Assembly: GCA_963169345.1 (NCBI GenBank)
Contig: CAUJCT010000034.1
Span: 62,001-126,000 of the forward strand
Reading direction: 5' to 3'
DNA: 64,000 nt
Source: Bacteroidota bacterium
GTDB taxonomy: Bacteria > Bacteroidota > Bacteroidia > NS11-12g > UBA955
The position numbers were made by a program, and so were the translations under genes. The notes beneath the pieces are model-generated. The model had not been told where the DNA came from and did not search any database. It saw nothing but the letters and a program-made list of their open reading frames with translations. Shown here in pieces: positions 18,093-24,905 of the stretch; the stretch's first letter is position 1; every line of letters begins with the position of its first letter.

Positions 18093-18167
18093 GGGAGCTT
18101 AGCTCAGCTGGTTCAGAGCATCTGCCTTACAAGCAGAGGGTCACTGGTTCGAACCCAGTAGCTCCCA
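18093..18167 (+). tRNA. tRNA-Val (anticodon TAC)
   Basis: 75 nt. The acceptor stem GGGAGCT pairs with AGCTCCC, with discriminator A. The D-arm has GCTC/GAGC, and the anticodon stem is CTG(C)/GCAG around the loop CTTACAA with TAC as the anticodon. The T-arm is CTGGTTCGAACCCAG. CCA is not encoded. Its 3' 45 bp are repeated 5580 bp downstream, so the gene is the integration site of a mobile element. The 3' part seen here came with the element and restores a full gene. Confidence 0.97.
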
Positions 18168-18168
18168 C
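18123..18168 (+). repeat. attL: 46-bp direct repeat within tRNA-Val
   Basis: 46 bp from TGCCTTACAAGCAGAGGG to the base after the tRNA end (GCTCCCAC), identical to 23703-23748. It covers the anticodon loop, T-arm and acceptor 3' side, the usual crossover region for tyrosine integrases that use tRNA genes. Confidence 0.95.
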
Positions 18169-18184
18169 TTAGAAAACAAAGGGT

Positions 18185-18218
18185 TTCAGACGATTTAAGT
18201 TTGAAGCCCTTTTTTCAT
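18185..18218 (+). terminator. Rho-independent-type terminator after tRNA-Val
   Basis: AGGGTTTCAGAC pairs with GTTTGAAGCCCT (one G-U/mismatch position), followed by a run of T. It lies just inside the left end of the element, so the element supplies both the tRNA 3' half and a terminator for it. Confidence 0.65.
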
Positions 18219-18237
18219 TTGCATACAATTTGCATAC
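18216..18237 (+). repeat. Left subterminal iteron pair (TTTGCATACAA)
   Basis: A 22-bp block made of TTTGCATACAA followed by TTTGCATAC, ending 69 bp from attL. The identical block is at 23564-23585 beside attR in the same orientation. It is a candidate arm-type binding site for the integrase or excisionase. Confidence 0.75.
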
Positions 18238-18318
18238 AAATACGAATTTATTCACATGATTTGAAAGTTATGACAAACTGGAAAATTGAAAAGAAATGTA
18301 ATTAAAATTTATAGAGCA

Positions 18319-18350
18319 AAAAAAAGGTCCGATTGTGAATCGAACCCTTT
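18319..18350 (-). terminator. Terminator of the element's lipoprotein gene
   Basis: AAAGGTCCGATT pairs with AATCGAACCCTTT around a 3-4 nt loop, with a T-run on the minus strand. It lies 21 bp past the stop codon of the minus-strand lipoprotein gene. Confidence 0.6.
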
Positions 18351-18371
18351 CTATAAGTTTTATTAATTTGC

Positions 18372-18752
18372 TTACCAAGGTTGGTCTTTGAATAGAACTC
18401 CATCGGAAACTGTTCCTGCCATTTTGCATGACATTTCATGGTCATCACTCCAATAGAATTTCCATTCAACAGGTGGATCTACACTACCAGAGCCATCTAA
18501 GTCAATTATCATAGTATCTGAATTATTTTTCCATTCCCATGTGCCACCAGAATAATATTGCCCACCTGCTCTAAAGTCATGAACTGTTGTACCTGATTGA
18601 TTATACCATTTCTTCCCAACCAGTTTGGCTTTGTCTAATGATTTGGTGGTGTTTTGGTTGTTGTTTGAGTCGTCGTCCTTCTTACATGCTGTGAATACGG
18701 ACAAGGATGCTGTAATTAGCATCGTAAATAGAATTGTTTTAGATTGTTTCAT
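18372..18752 (-). CDS. Small lipoprotein, cargo of the element
   Basis: 126 residues. Signal peptide ending in a lipobox (SVFTACKKDDD), then an Asp/Asn linker and a compact domain with KLVGKKWYNQSG, GGTWEWKNNSDTMIIDLDGSG and VEWKFYWSDDHEMSC, reminiscent of lipocalin-like lipoproteins of Bacteroidota. A close paralogue lies outside the element at 25718-26098, sharing most of the mature domain including the C-terminal LFKDQPW. A consensus promoter lies upstream at 18805-18835. The function is unknown. It could be cargo that gives the host a surface trait, or a host gene captured by the element. Confidence 0.85.
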   Translation of the reverse strand: MKQSKTILFTMLITASLSVFTACKKDDDSNNNQNTTKSLDKAKLVGKKWYNQSGTTVHDFRAGGQYYSGGTWEWKNNSDTMIIDLDGSGSVDPPVEWKFYWSDDHEMSCKMAGTVSDGVLFKDQPW

Positions 18753-18804
18753 ATTGATAATAATGATTTTCCAGTTTTAAATGATTGTTATACTGTTCTG
18801 ATTT

Positions 18805-18835
18805 CAAATATATTATTTGATATTTAATTTACAAA
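18805..18835 (-). promoter_or_regulatory. Consensus Bacteroidota promoter of the element lipoprotein
   Basis: On the minus strand, TTTG (complement of 18832-18835), 19 bp, then TATATTTG (complement of 18805-18812). The spacing and both boxes match TTTG-N19-TAnnTTTG exactly. The lipoprotein start is 53 bp downstream, giving a leader of about 45 nt. Confidence 0.7.
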
Positions 18836-18838
18836 ATG

Positions 18839-19819
18839 TTATTCCAAATTACTATTTATTGGATTACTTAAAAGAATACTCAATTGCTCATCAATTCTTA
18901 ATTGAGTAAGTTTTTCGTTATTGTCAGAATTATTAACCCAATCACTCATAGATACGTCAAATTTCCACTGCTCTATTTTTGTATCGTTAGCTTCTGCAAT
19001 AAGGCTTGGGCTTCCCTTTAAATTGTTCTTTACTAATTTGAATCCAAAATGTTCGTATTGTCTTTTACCGGTCATAGAATAAATGATATTCTCAATTGCA
19101 GATGCATAAATGACTAAATTGGTTTGTTTGCCTTTTGCTTTCTTCATTGTAGGGTCGGTAAATATCTTGGTGCCGTATTTAATAACCTCTATCATGTCTT
19201 TTTCGGAATTTTTCACTTTTCGCATTTTTTGACTATATGGTCCTGCTTTGCCTTTCCAAAGTGTTAGCCACTCTTTAATTATATAATCAGCCATTGCCTT
19301 GTTTTCTACTATTAAATGAAAATGGGGGTTGTAGGTCCTTTTAATAGGGTTGAAATTGCACTCTAGCGACCTAATGCCAACTAATTTTAAACCATTACCT
19401 TGTTGAGCTTTCTTGTATGCTTTTCTAACTATTTTTTGAAATCCTCTGGTCATGCCATTTTGCATATAGTTGAATAGACTCTTTACACCTATTGAACGGA
19501 CCGTCAAAGTTATAAAATGTGGGTCACTCCATTGGTTAACAATTGGCAAGTATTTATTTATAATTTCTGCTTTTTTAATACCATTGCATATTAAGCAAGT
19601 CCTGCGTTTACAATACTTTCCATGTATTTTTTCATTTTGTGTACTTATTTTATTAAGACAATGATAAGTATTCCATAGAGATTTTATATACTTATCAGAA
19701 CGACCTTTATTTTCTGCAATCTTAATCATTTCTAGTATTAATGTTACTGTGATGACTTTTCGTTTTGCCCAGTTTTGGAGCTTATCTGATTTGATATTTG
19801 CACCTTTTTGATTCTTCAT
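18839..19819 (-). CDS. Rolling-circle replication initiator (HUH Rep)
   Basis: 326 residues. Motif 1 of rolling-circle initiators is FITLTV (residues 102-107). Motif 2, the metal-binding HUH, is His166-Phe-His168 in NPHFHLIV. Motif 3 is Tyr215 with Lys218 in EVIKYGTK, a YxxK active site. A CxxC pair (CKRRTCLICNG) lies before motif 1, as in Rep_1-type plasmid proteins. It probably nicks a double-strand origin to start replication of the excised circle, or acts as a relaxase. A rep gene in an element this small points to a plasmid ancestry. Homology by motif is clear; the biological role is inferred. Confidence 0.85.
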   Translation of the reverse strand: MKNQKGANIKSDKLQNWAKRKVITVTLILEMIKIAENKGRSDKYIKSLWNTYHCLNKISTQNEKIHGKYCKRRTCLICNGIKKAEIINKYLPIVNQWSDPHFITLTVRSIGVKSLFNYMQNGMTRGFQKIVRKAYKKAQQGNGLKLVGIRSLECNFNPIKRTYNPHFHLIVENKAMADYIIKEWLTLWKGKAGPYSQKMRKVKNSEKDMIEVIKYGTKIFTDPTMKKAKGKQTNLVIYASAIENIIYSMTGKRQYEHFGFKLVKNNLKGSPSLIAEANDTKIEQWKFDVSMSDWVNNSDNNEKLTQLRIDEQLSILLSNPINSNLE

Positions 19820-19904
19820 AATTTATTGAATTTACAAATAGTTTCATGTTGTTAAAGGTCAAATTGACCTAATGTATTAAAACACCTTTCCTAAAGTTAT
19901 TGAA

Positions 19905-20195
19905 TTATTGAATAGACTTTACTCTTCCAGTACTAATCCATTCAATCAAAGCTCTCTTTGAAAAATACAAACGGTTTGATTTTTTATAGAATGGTATAAG
20001 ACACTTACTGACTTTCCTATATATGGTAGTTTGGGAAAGGTTTAAGAATATTGCAGCTTCTTTTATGCTAAGAATTTGGTCAATTTCATTATTAGAAAGT
20101 TCTTTGTTTTCTAACAGTTGTTCGATACGTTCTACTTTTTTGTAGAGTTGAGCAATAGTCATTGGTAATTGCTCAAAGGTTAAATCTGTGGTCAT
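19905..20195 (-). CDS. Helix-turn-helix protein, excisionase-like
   Basis: 96 residues. The C-terminal half is a MerR/excisionase-type winged HTH (HTH_17): ILSIKEAAIFLNLSQTTIYR, then a wing ending LYFSKRALIEWI. The N-terminal half looks like a short coiled coil (YKKVERIEQLLENKELS). Proteins of this kind control excision or plasmid copy number in Bacteroidota elements. It lies between rep and the other element genes on the same strand. Confidence 0.8.
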   Translation of the reverse strand: MTTDLTFEQLPMTIAQLYKKVERIEQLLENKELSNNEIDQILSIKEAAIFLNLSQTTIYRKVSKCLIPFYKKSNRLYFSKRALIEWISTGRVKSIQ

Positions 20196-20272
20196 TTCTA
20201 TGAATTATTTCACGAAATTGACCTATATTAATTACCAATAATTGCCAAAGGTAATTAAGGTAATTGAGGTAA

Positions 20273-20941
20273 TTAATTCCTCAGTATTTTGGTAAGTATT
20301 TCTTTGTAGTTTTTTCGGTACTCTTTAGAATCATTATCGAAGCTTTTTCCATCTTCACCCAGTTCTATACCAATTATTTCAGAGTTAACTAATTTAGCAA
20401 GTGTTTTTCTTGTAAGTTGTTTTTGAATAATATTTTTATCTCTTAATTCAGTAATCCAATTGCACAATACACCTTTATGTTTTCTTGCTGAACCAATAAA
20501 ATTCCATTCCTTGTCTATGATGGGATTTTCTACAGTTGCCAAAATGTCTATATATTTTCGCCAATCTTGCACTGTAAATGCTTCTTTAAATGTCCTTGGG
20601 ACCGTTTTATTTTGCTCGATAGGTGTTTTAGGTCCTTCGTTGGCTTCAATATAGCACAGAAAAATATCTTTGTTATGCGGGGCAAATCGGTAATAGTTGA
20701 CATTTTTAAGTTCTTTTATAAATTCATCCATTGTACCGCCTTGCCTTCTATAATGTCGCCAATGAAATTCGATTAATTCCTTTGCCTTATCTTTAATTAT
20801 ATTCAAATATTCTTTTTCAAATCTGATTCTTAAAAGGTTTTGAATAAATGCAAAGTGCTTGTCCATTGCTTCTTCTGTATCTATAGGTATGCCACTGGAT
20901 ACATTTATGGGATAATTAAAAAATGTTGGGTATTTCTTCAT
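20273..20941 (-). CDS. Unknown protein of the integrative element
   Basis: 222 residues. No family name is recognised. The first half is helical and basic (IRFEKEYLNIIKDKAKELIEFHWRHYRRQGG). The middle has FLCYIEANEGPKTPIEQNK and the C-terminal half has a possible winged-helix look (KGVLCNWITELRDKNIIQ). The start overlaps the stop of the upstream beta-helix gene by 4 bp (ATGA), so the two are co-translated. It has no signal peptide or transmembrane segment and is probably cytoplasmic. Confidence 0.75.
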   Translation of the reverse strand: MKKYPTFFNYPINVSSGIPIDTEEAMDKHFAFIQNLLRIRFEKEYLNIIKDKAKELIEFHWRHYRRQGGTMDEFIKELKNVNYYRFAPHNKDIFLCYIEANEGPKTPIEQNKTVPRTFKEAFTVQDWRKYIDILATVENPIIDKEWNFIGSARKHKGVLCNWITELRDKNIIQKQLTRKTLAKLVNSEIIGIELGEDGKSFDNDSKEYRKNYKEILTKILRN

Positions 20942-22287
20942 TTGATGAATCGACGACTGGCACGTATAAAATTATAAATCATATATGAAGACCATATTCG
21001 CATAATTAAATCTATAATTATAAACTTTAAATCTATTGAAAAATGATTTTCAAATTTTCTAAATGGGTTGAGATAAAACAAGAATTGTTCAAATCCCAAT
21101 TTTAGTCCTTCAAAATTTGCATTTGAAAAAGATATTACTAAAGTATCTTTAAAAAATCCATAATCTATCATAAGATAAAACATAACTAATTGGACAATTA
21201 ATAATGATATAATCGGTTTTGAGATGCTTTGGCCGAAGTTGCTAGTTAAATAGCTAAGAATAATTATAAGTTTGACTGTGAAATTACTCCAATTTAAGCT
21301 TTTATTATAGGCAAGTAATTCTAATGAATGATATTTGCTGAAATTTACTGAATCATTGATGTAAATTGTCTTTATTTGAGCTAATTTTTCTTTTAATTCG
21401 GTATAGAATTTTCTTTTTTTAGGATTATAAATGAATAAACCAATAAATTCTAATATTTTATTAGAATTTATTTCATTGAAAAGTATCTTCTTCAAATTTT
21501 CAGGGGTCTTTATATTTGAAATTTGGGTTTGACTAAATTGTGAATTTCTTACTTGAAAGTGTCTAATTTTACAAAAGTCAATATTGAATACTTCAGATTT
21601 CCCTATGTTTGAATTTGTTATTTTAAGTATCCATCCTTTTTTAAACAACGGCTGAATATTAATTAACTTAATTCCATTTTTACAAAAGTAGTTATGAATG
21701 AATAGTTTATTTAAATAAATGTTTTGAAATGCAACAATAGAATCATTAATGTAGTTTGATATTGTAATTTCATTAATTTTAACTATTGTTTGTTTTTTAT
21801 TATCATATCCACCTTTAAATAAAATATTCCCATTTGCTTCGATTAATACTTTATCAATGCATACCTCTTTTTGTTTTTCGCTCGAAATTACAAGTTCTTT
21901 AAAGTAACCTTTAAATATTATTAATTGTTTGCATCGATAAATGTTCCAATAACATGAAATAAAATTGCCTTCATAGAAGTAAATATTTTCAAATGTGCAA
22001 TCTTGAATTGTAAAATTTGATATTATATTTTCTGAACTGCATGAAAATGAAGAATTGAATGAACAAAACTCTAAATATAAGTTTGAATCAAAAAATTTTG
22101 AAATTTGAAAATGTTCTTTGAAAATGCAATTTTGAAAGCTAATGTTCTTAGCTGTAATTTTATCTAAATGTATGTATTTTTCAAAAGTTTTATTTTTTAC
22201 AAAAATGTATTCAGTTTGATTTTCTTCTAACTGTGTAATAAAGTTGAAGGAATTAGTAATAGTTTCTATTTTGTCATCGAAAAACAT
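20938..22287 (-). CDS. Beta-helix (pentapeptide-like) protein with C-terminal membrane domain
   Basis: 449 residues, markedly more AT-rich than the host genes. Residues 1-280 are rows of short hydrophobic/aromatic steps with recurring N-x-S-F and C-x-F positions (ISFQNCIFKEHF, LEFCSFNSSF, FTIQDCTFENIYF), suggesting a right-handed beta-helix. A helical module (about 292-330, FYTELKEKLAQIKTIY then SKYHSLELLAYNKSL) precedes three hydrophobic segments near 337-350, 358-376 and 422-440. This layout is seen in poorly known pentapeptide-repeat membrane proteins. It sits between the integrase and the replication genes, where small elements carry cargo. It may be a defence or exclusion factor, which is inference only. 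Confidence 0.75.
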   Translation of the reverse strand: MFFDDKIETITNSFNFITQLEENQTEYIFVKNKTFEKYIHLDKITAKNISFQNCIFKEHFQISKFFDSNLYLEFCSFNSSFSCSSENIISNFTIQDCTFENIYFYEGNFISCYWNIYRCKQLIIFKGYFKELVISSEKQKEVCIDKVLIEANGNILFKGGYDNKKQTIVKINEITISNYINDSIVAFQNIYLNKLFIHNYFCKNGIKLINIQPLFKKGWILKITNSNIGKSEVFNIDFCKIRHFQVRNSQFSQTQISNIKTPENLKKILFNEINSNKILEFIGLFIYNPKKRKFYTELKEKLAQIKTIYINDSVNFSKYHSLELLAYNKSLNWSNFTVKLIIILSYLTSNFGQSISKPIISLLIVQLVMFYLMIDYGFFKDTLVISFSNANFEGLKLGFEQFLFYLNPFRKFENHFSIDLKFIIIDLIMRIWSSYMIYNFIRASRRFIK

Positions 22288-22294
22288 AGTTAAT

Positions 22295-23548
22295 TCAAAG
22301 ATTAATTAATTCCTCTGTTATAGCCTTTTTATAAGATTCTTCAAACCCAGCAAAATATCCTTGCGTTGTCTTAATATTGCTATGGCTTAAAGATTCACTT
22401 ACCATTTCTATACTTGCACCCAATCTGATAGCATTTGTAGCAAAGCTATGTCTAGCCCAATATGTTGAAATGTCTCCAGTTATTCCATTTTCCTTTGCTA
22501 GTTTTTTCATGTGTTGGTTGATGAACTTAGTGAAATTTTTAACCTTGTTAAATCGTTCCAGTTCATTTTTGCCTTTAGCAATAAATGGAAATATCAATTG
22601 GTCCTTTCCTTTGTTTGGGTTGCTATAAAGCTCTATAATGCCTTTAGAATATTCAGTTAGATGGATTGTAACTGGCTTTAAATTGCTAACACTAGTTCTT
22701 TTTGTCTTTTCTCTGATAAACTCTATCGTTTCACCCTTGAGATTTTCCCACTTAAGCTGAGCAATGTCTTTAATGTTCATACCATTGCAGATGTAACTAA
22801 AAAACCAAAAATCTTTTGCCTTTTCTTGCTCTATAGTCTTTGGGACCGATTTAAACAATATTCCTAGTTCTTCTCGGTTCAATGCCTTTTTAACATTGCT
22901 TTTACTTGGGATGCTATACTTACCTTTCCCAAATGGATAAATATCTTTGGTAATATCTCCATTTTGAATGGCTTTATTAAAAAGAGTCCTCAAAGCTCTT
23001 ATATACATTGATACAGATGTATAGCTTCTACCAATCTCATTAACCATATAGTTTTCATAGGATTTTAGCCAATTTGAGCTTATTTCATTAAACAACAAGG
23101 TTTTGGGCTCTTTGCCTTTACTTGCTTTAATAAATGCTAATATGGATTTCTTACTCAATCTGTAATTACTAGCAGTCCCTAATTGATTGAATTTGACAAG
23201 TTCATCAACATATTGGTCATAATGATGCAAGATGTTGGTCCCGTCGGACTTTTTTCTTAGAAATTTCTTTTCAAATTGTTCAAATGTGAATGTTCCCAGA
23301 CTATCTACAATATCATTAGCATTCTTTTCAATTTCCTGCAATTCAAATTTTATTGATTTGTATTCAGACCTAGTTTTTTTAGTCATCCAAATAGATTCAA
23401 ATTCAGCCATACTGAAATCAAATTTTGTAGGATATAACATTTGTTTTCTTGGGTATGATGTAAACAAACGCAATTTGACTGGATATTTTCCATTAGCCTT
23501 GGTTCTTCTTGTATCTAAGTAAATAGAAATAAAAGCATCTTTACTCAT
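22295..23548 (-). CDS. Tyrosine integrase of Bacteroidota type
   Basis: 417 residues from the ATG at 23546-23548 (MSKDAFISIYLDTRRTK); a start 8 codons upstream is possible. The N-terminal arm-binding domain is followed by a SAM-like core-binding domain (about 100-200) and the catalytic domain. Box II reads YWARHSFAT (Arg present, with Tyr where His is usual) and the end reads SHSNIKTTQGYF with the nucleophilic Tyr. The usual first Arg of the G-[LM]-R motif is not visible: the region reads CNGMNIKDIAQLKW. I take that as a variant of this family, not a dead enzyme. It lies 155 bp from attR and reads away from it, as expected for the element's own integrase. Confidence 0.93.
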   Translation of the reverse strand: MSKDAFISIYLDTRRTKANGKYPVKLRLFTSYPRKQMLYPTKFDFSMAEFESIWMTKKTRSEYKSIKFELQEIEKNANDIVDSLGTFTFEQFEKKFLRKKSDGTNILHHYDQYVDELVKFNQLGTASNYRLSKKSILAFIKASKGKEPKTLLFNEISSNWLKSYENYMVNEIGRSYTSVSMYIRALRTLFNKAIQNGDITKDIYPFGKGKYSIPSKSNVKKALNREELGILFKSVPKTIEQEKAKDFWFFSYICNGMNIKDIAQLKWENLKGETIEFIREKTKRTSVSNLKPVTIHLTEYSKGIIELYSNPNKGKDQLIFPFIAKGKNELERFNKVKNFTKFINQHMKKLAKENGITGDISTYWARHSFATNAIRLGASIEMVSESLSHSNIKTTQGYFAGFEESYKKAITEELINL

Positions 23549-23563
23549 ACTATCAAAGATAAC

Positions 23564-23585
23564 CATTTGCATACAATTTGCATAC
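23564..23585 (+). repeat. Right subterminal iteron pair (TTTGCATACAA)
   Basis: Identical 22-bp block to 18216-18237, in the same orientation, just upstream of the integrase start. It could serve as an integrase arm site and overlap the integrase promoter, giving feedback control. Confidence 0.75.
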
Positions 23586-23702
23586 GATGTTGATAAATTG
23601 AGGGATAATATTAGACAAACTAAATGCTAGTTCTATGTATAATAGTTTGATAATGATAGGAGTTAGACTAACTAAGCAATAATTGAGTTTTATAGTATAT
23701 TA

Positions 23703-23748
23703 TGCCTTACAAGCAGAGGGTCACTGGTTCGAACCCAGTAGCTCCCAC
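23703..23748 (+). repeat. attR: truncated tRNA-Val 3' end
   Basis: 46-bp exact copy of 18123-18168. It lacks the acceptor 5' strand and D-arm, so it cannot form a tRNA. It is the original 3' end of the host tRNA gene displaced by integration, and its own terminator still follows it at 23761-23792. Confidence 0.95.
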
Positions 23749-23760
23749 CCTGTAGCAGAA

Positions 23761-23792
23761 AAAACCCTGAAAACAATATTCAGGGTTTTTTT
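23761..23792 (+). terminator. Original terminator of tRNA-Val
   Basis: AAACCCTGAA, a short A-rich loop, TTCAGGGTTT and a T-run. It lies 13 bp beyond the displaced tRNA 3' end and presumably ended the tRNA transcript before the element inserted. Confidence 0.75.
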
Positions 23793-23956
23793 ATGTAAAT
23801 TATTCAGGGTTTTTACCCTATGCTAAAATAAATACATCACAGGGCTAGCGCTACAGGGTGAGACTCGTAGCGTGATGTAACGAAGTGGAATCTCTGCTAC
23901 GAGGACACCATCAAATCACTCTTGAAAACATTTTAACTAAGTTCCACACTTTGCTA

Positions 23957-24040
23957 ATTGCTCTCACTAGAAAACAAAAGGGTTTCGGTCGATTAAGATT
24001 GAATCCCTTATTTCATTTGCATACAATTTTCATATAATTA
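23957..24040 (+). mobile_element. Degenerate second copy of the element's left end
   Basis: TTGCTCTCACTAGAAAACAA, then AGGGTTTCGGTCGATTAAGA, TTGAATCCCTTATTTCATTT and GCATACAATTTTCATA align to 18159-18240 with scattered differences and one or two small gaps. This includes the terminator stem and a decayed iteron pair. It lies 200 bp outside attR, so a related element seems to have been present beside the tRNA gene and has since decayed. No second integrase is found. Confidence 0.7.
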
Positions 24041-24122
24041 AAGAAATCGAGTCCAATATATATATTTACTAATTTTATATAACCTTGCTTTCAATAATAA
24101 TTTAAAACTTTAGCTTTTTGAT

Positions 24123-24638
24123 TTAGTTGTTTTGAGTATTAGTCATAATCCCGATGGTACCAATAACTGTTGGGTAGTTGTTGTCGGCAATGTCATCGTA
24201 TCTCGGGTCTCTAGCCACTTTGTTAATTTTAGGATTCTGTATCTTTTCAATATCGTCAACATGTTCTATTGAATCTATCTTTTCGAGACTATGTCCAATT
24301 TTGGTAATATGATTGTTTTCATCAAAATAATTAAAAACCTTATCTCCGTCTTCCATTTTAAAACCATTGTCAGAGAATGTCAGTATGTTCACCGTGTCAC
24401 CTGTTTCCTGAGATACAGCAACAATATGTATGTAATACTTCAGGTCTTTGTTGTAATCAGGTCCTCGACTTGTATATAAGATCTTAATTTCTTCACCATC
24501 TTTCAGGGCATTTTTATCCAACCTGAATTTAGATAATTCCCAATATTTGTATACGTCGCCGTTACAGCTAAACAGTAAAACGCTTAGAGTATAAATTATA
24601 GACTTATATCCATTGGAGAGTGATTTGATGCTTTCCAT
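24123..24638 (-). CDS. Putative lipoprotein
   Basis: 171 residues. A hydrophobic segment ending in a lipobox (YTLSVLLFSCNGD) makes it a likely lipoprotein. The mature part has a beta-rich look (EIKILYTSRGPDYNKDLKYYIHIVAVS, then DTVNILTFSDNGFKME) and a polar C-terminus. No family is recognised. It lies immediately inside the remnant element end, so it may be old cargo. Confidence 0.65.
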   Translation of the reverse strand: MESIKSLSNGYKSIIYTLSVLLFSCNGDVYKYWELSKFRLDKNALKDGEEIKILYTSRGPDYNKDLKYYIHIVAVSQETGDTVNILTFSDNGFKMEDGDKVFNYFDENNHITKIGHSLEKIDSIEHVDDIEKIQNPKINKVARDPRYDDIADNNYPTVIGTIGIMTNTQNN

Positions 24639-24686
24639 ACTTGTGATTTTATTTTATTGAAATATAATGGAATTAATTCAATCTAA

Positions 24687-24803
24687 TTAGTTAATCTTGT
24701 CTGACAAAAGGATAATCAAGTTTTTCAATTGCAGTGTTTCTTCTTCAATTTTCGCTATTTCAGCATTTAATTTCCTTAGTTCAGCTTCTTTTATTGGGTC
24801 CAT
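24687..24803 (-). CDS. Possible 38-residue coiled-coil peptide
   Basis: ATG at 24801-24803 to TAA at 24687-24689. The product begins MDPIKEAELRKLNAEIAKIE and continues with EEETLQLKNLIILLSDKIN, a heptad-like amphipathic helix. It lies between two genes and is too short for confident calling, but the charge pattern is more protein-like than the neighbouring AT-rich DNA. Confidence 0.35.
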   Translation of the reverse strand: MDPIKEAELRKLNAEIAKIEEETLQLKNLIILLSDKIN

Positions 24804-24905
24804 AGTTATATATACTTTAGTTATTGTTATTTGATGTGAATGATGTTCAAAAATAAGAACTTTTCAGATTTGTTAACCGAAATAATATAAAAACTATATT
24901 TGTAG

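Larger units (their letters stand above)
18123..23748. mobile_element. 5.58-kb integrative element in tRNA-Val
   Basis: Bounded by identical 46-bp direct repeats (18123-18168 and 23703-23748). From left to right it carries, all on the minus strand: a lipoprotein, a rolling-circle Rep with HUH and Tyr motifs, an excisionase-like HTH protein, an unknown 222-residue protein, a beta-helix/membrane protein and a tyrosine integrase next to the right end. A 22-bp pair of nested TTTGCATACAA repeats lies near each end. No conjugation, capsid or toxin gene is recognised. This looks like a plasmid-type integrative, possibly mobilisable element or a satellite. Integrase and att sites appear intact, so excision seems possible. 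Confidence 0.92.
23749..24122. other. Gap with hairpin and remnant element end
   Basis: No gene is seen. The stretch contains the tRNA terminator, an 8-bp stem CTCGTAGC (23864-23871) / GCTACGAG (23896-23903), and a diverged copy of the element's left end at about 23957-24040. No intact open frame supports a coding function. Confidence 0.7.

Noticed and set aside
22295..23548. Integrase inactivated because the first catalytic Arg is not in its usual place
   Set aside because: The substitution in the CNGMN-type motif and Tyr in place of the box II His look like known variation among Bacteroidota integrases; the remaining catalytic residues, the full length and intact att sites argue for an active enzyme.
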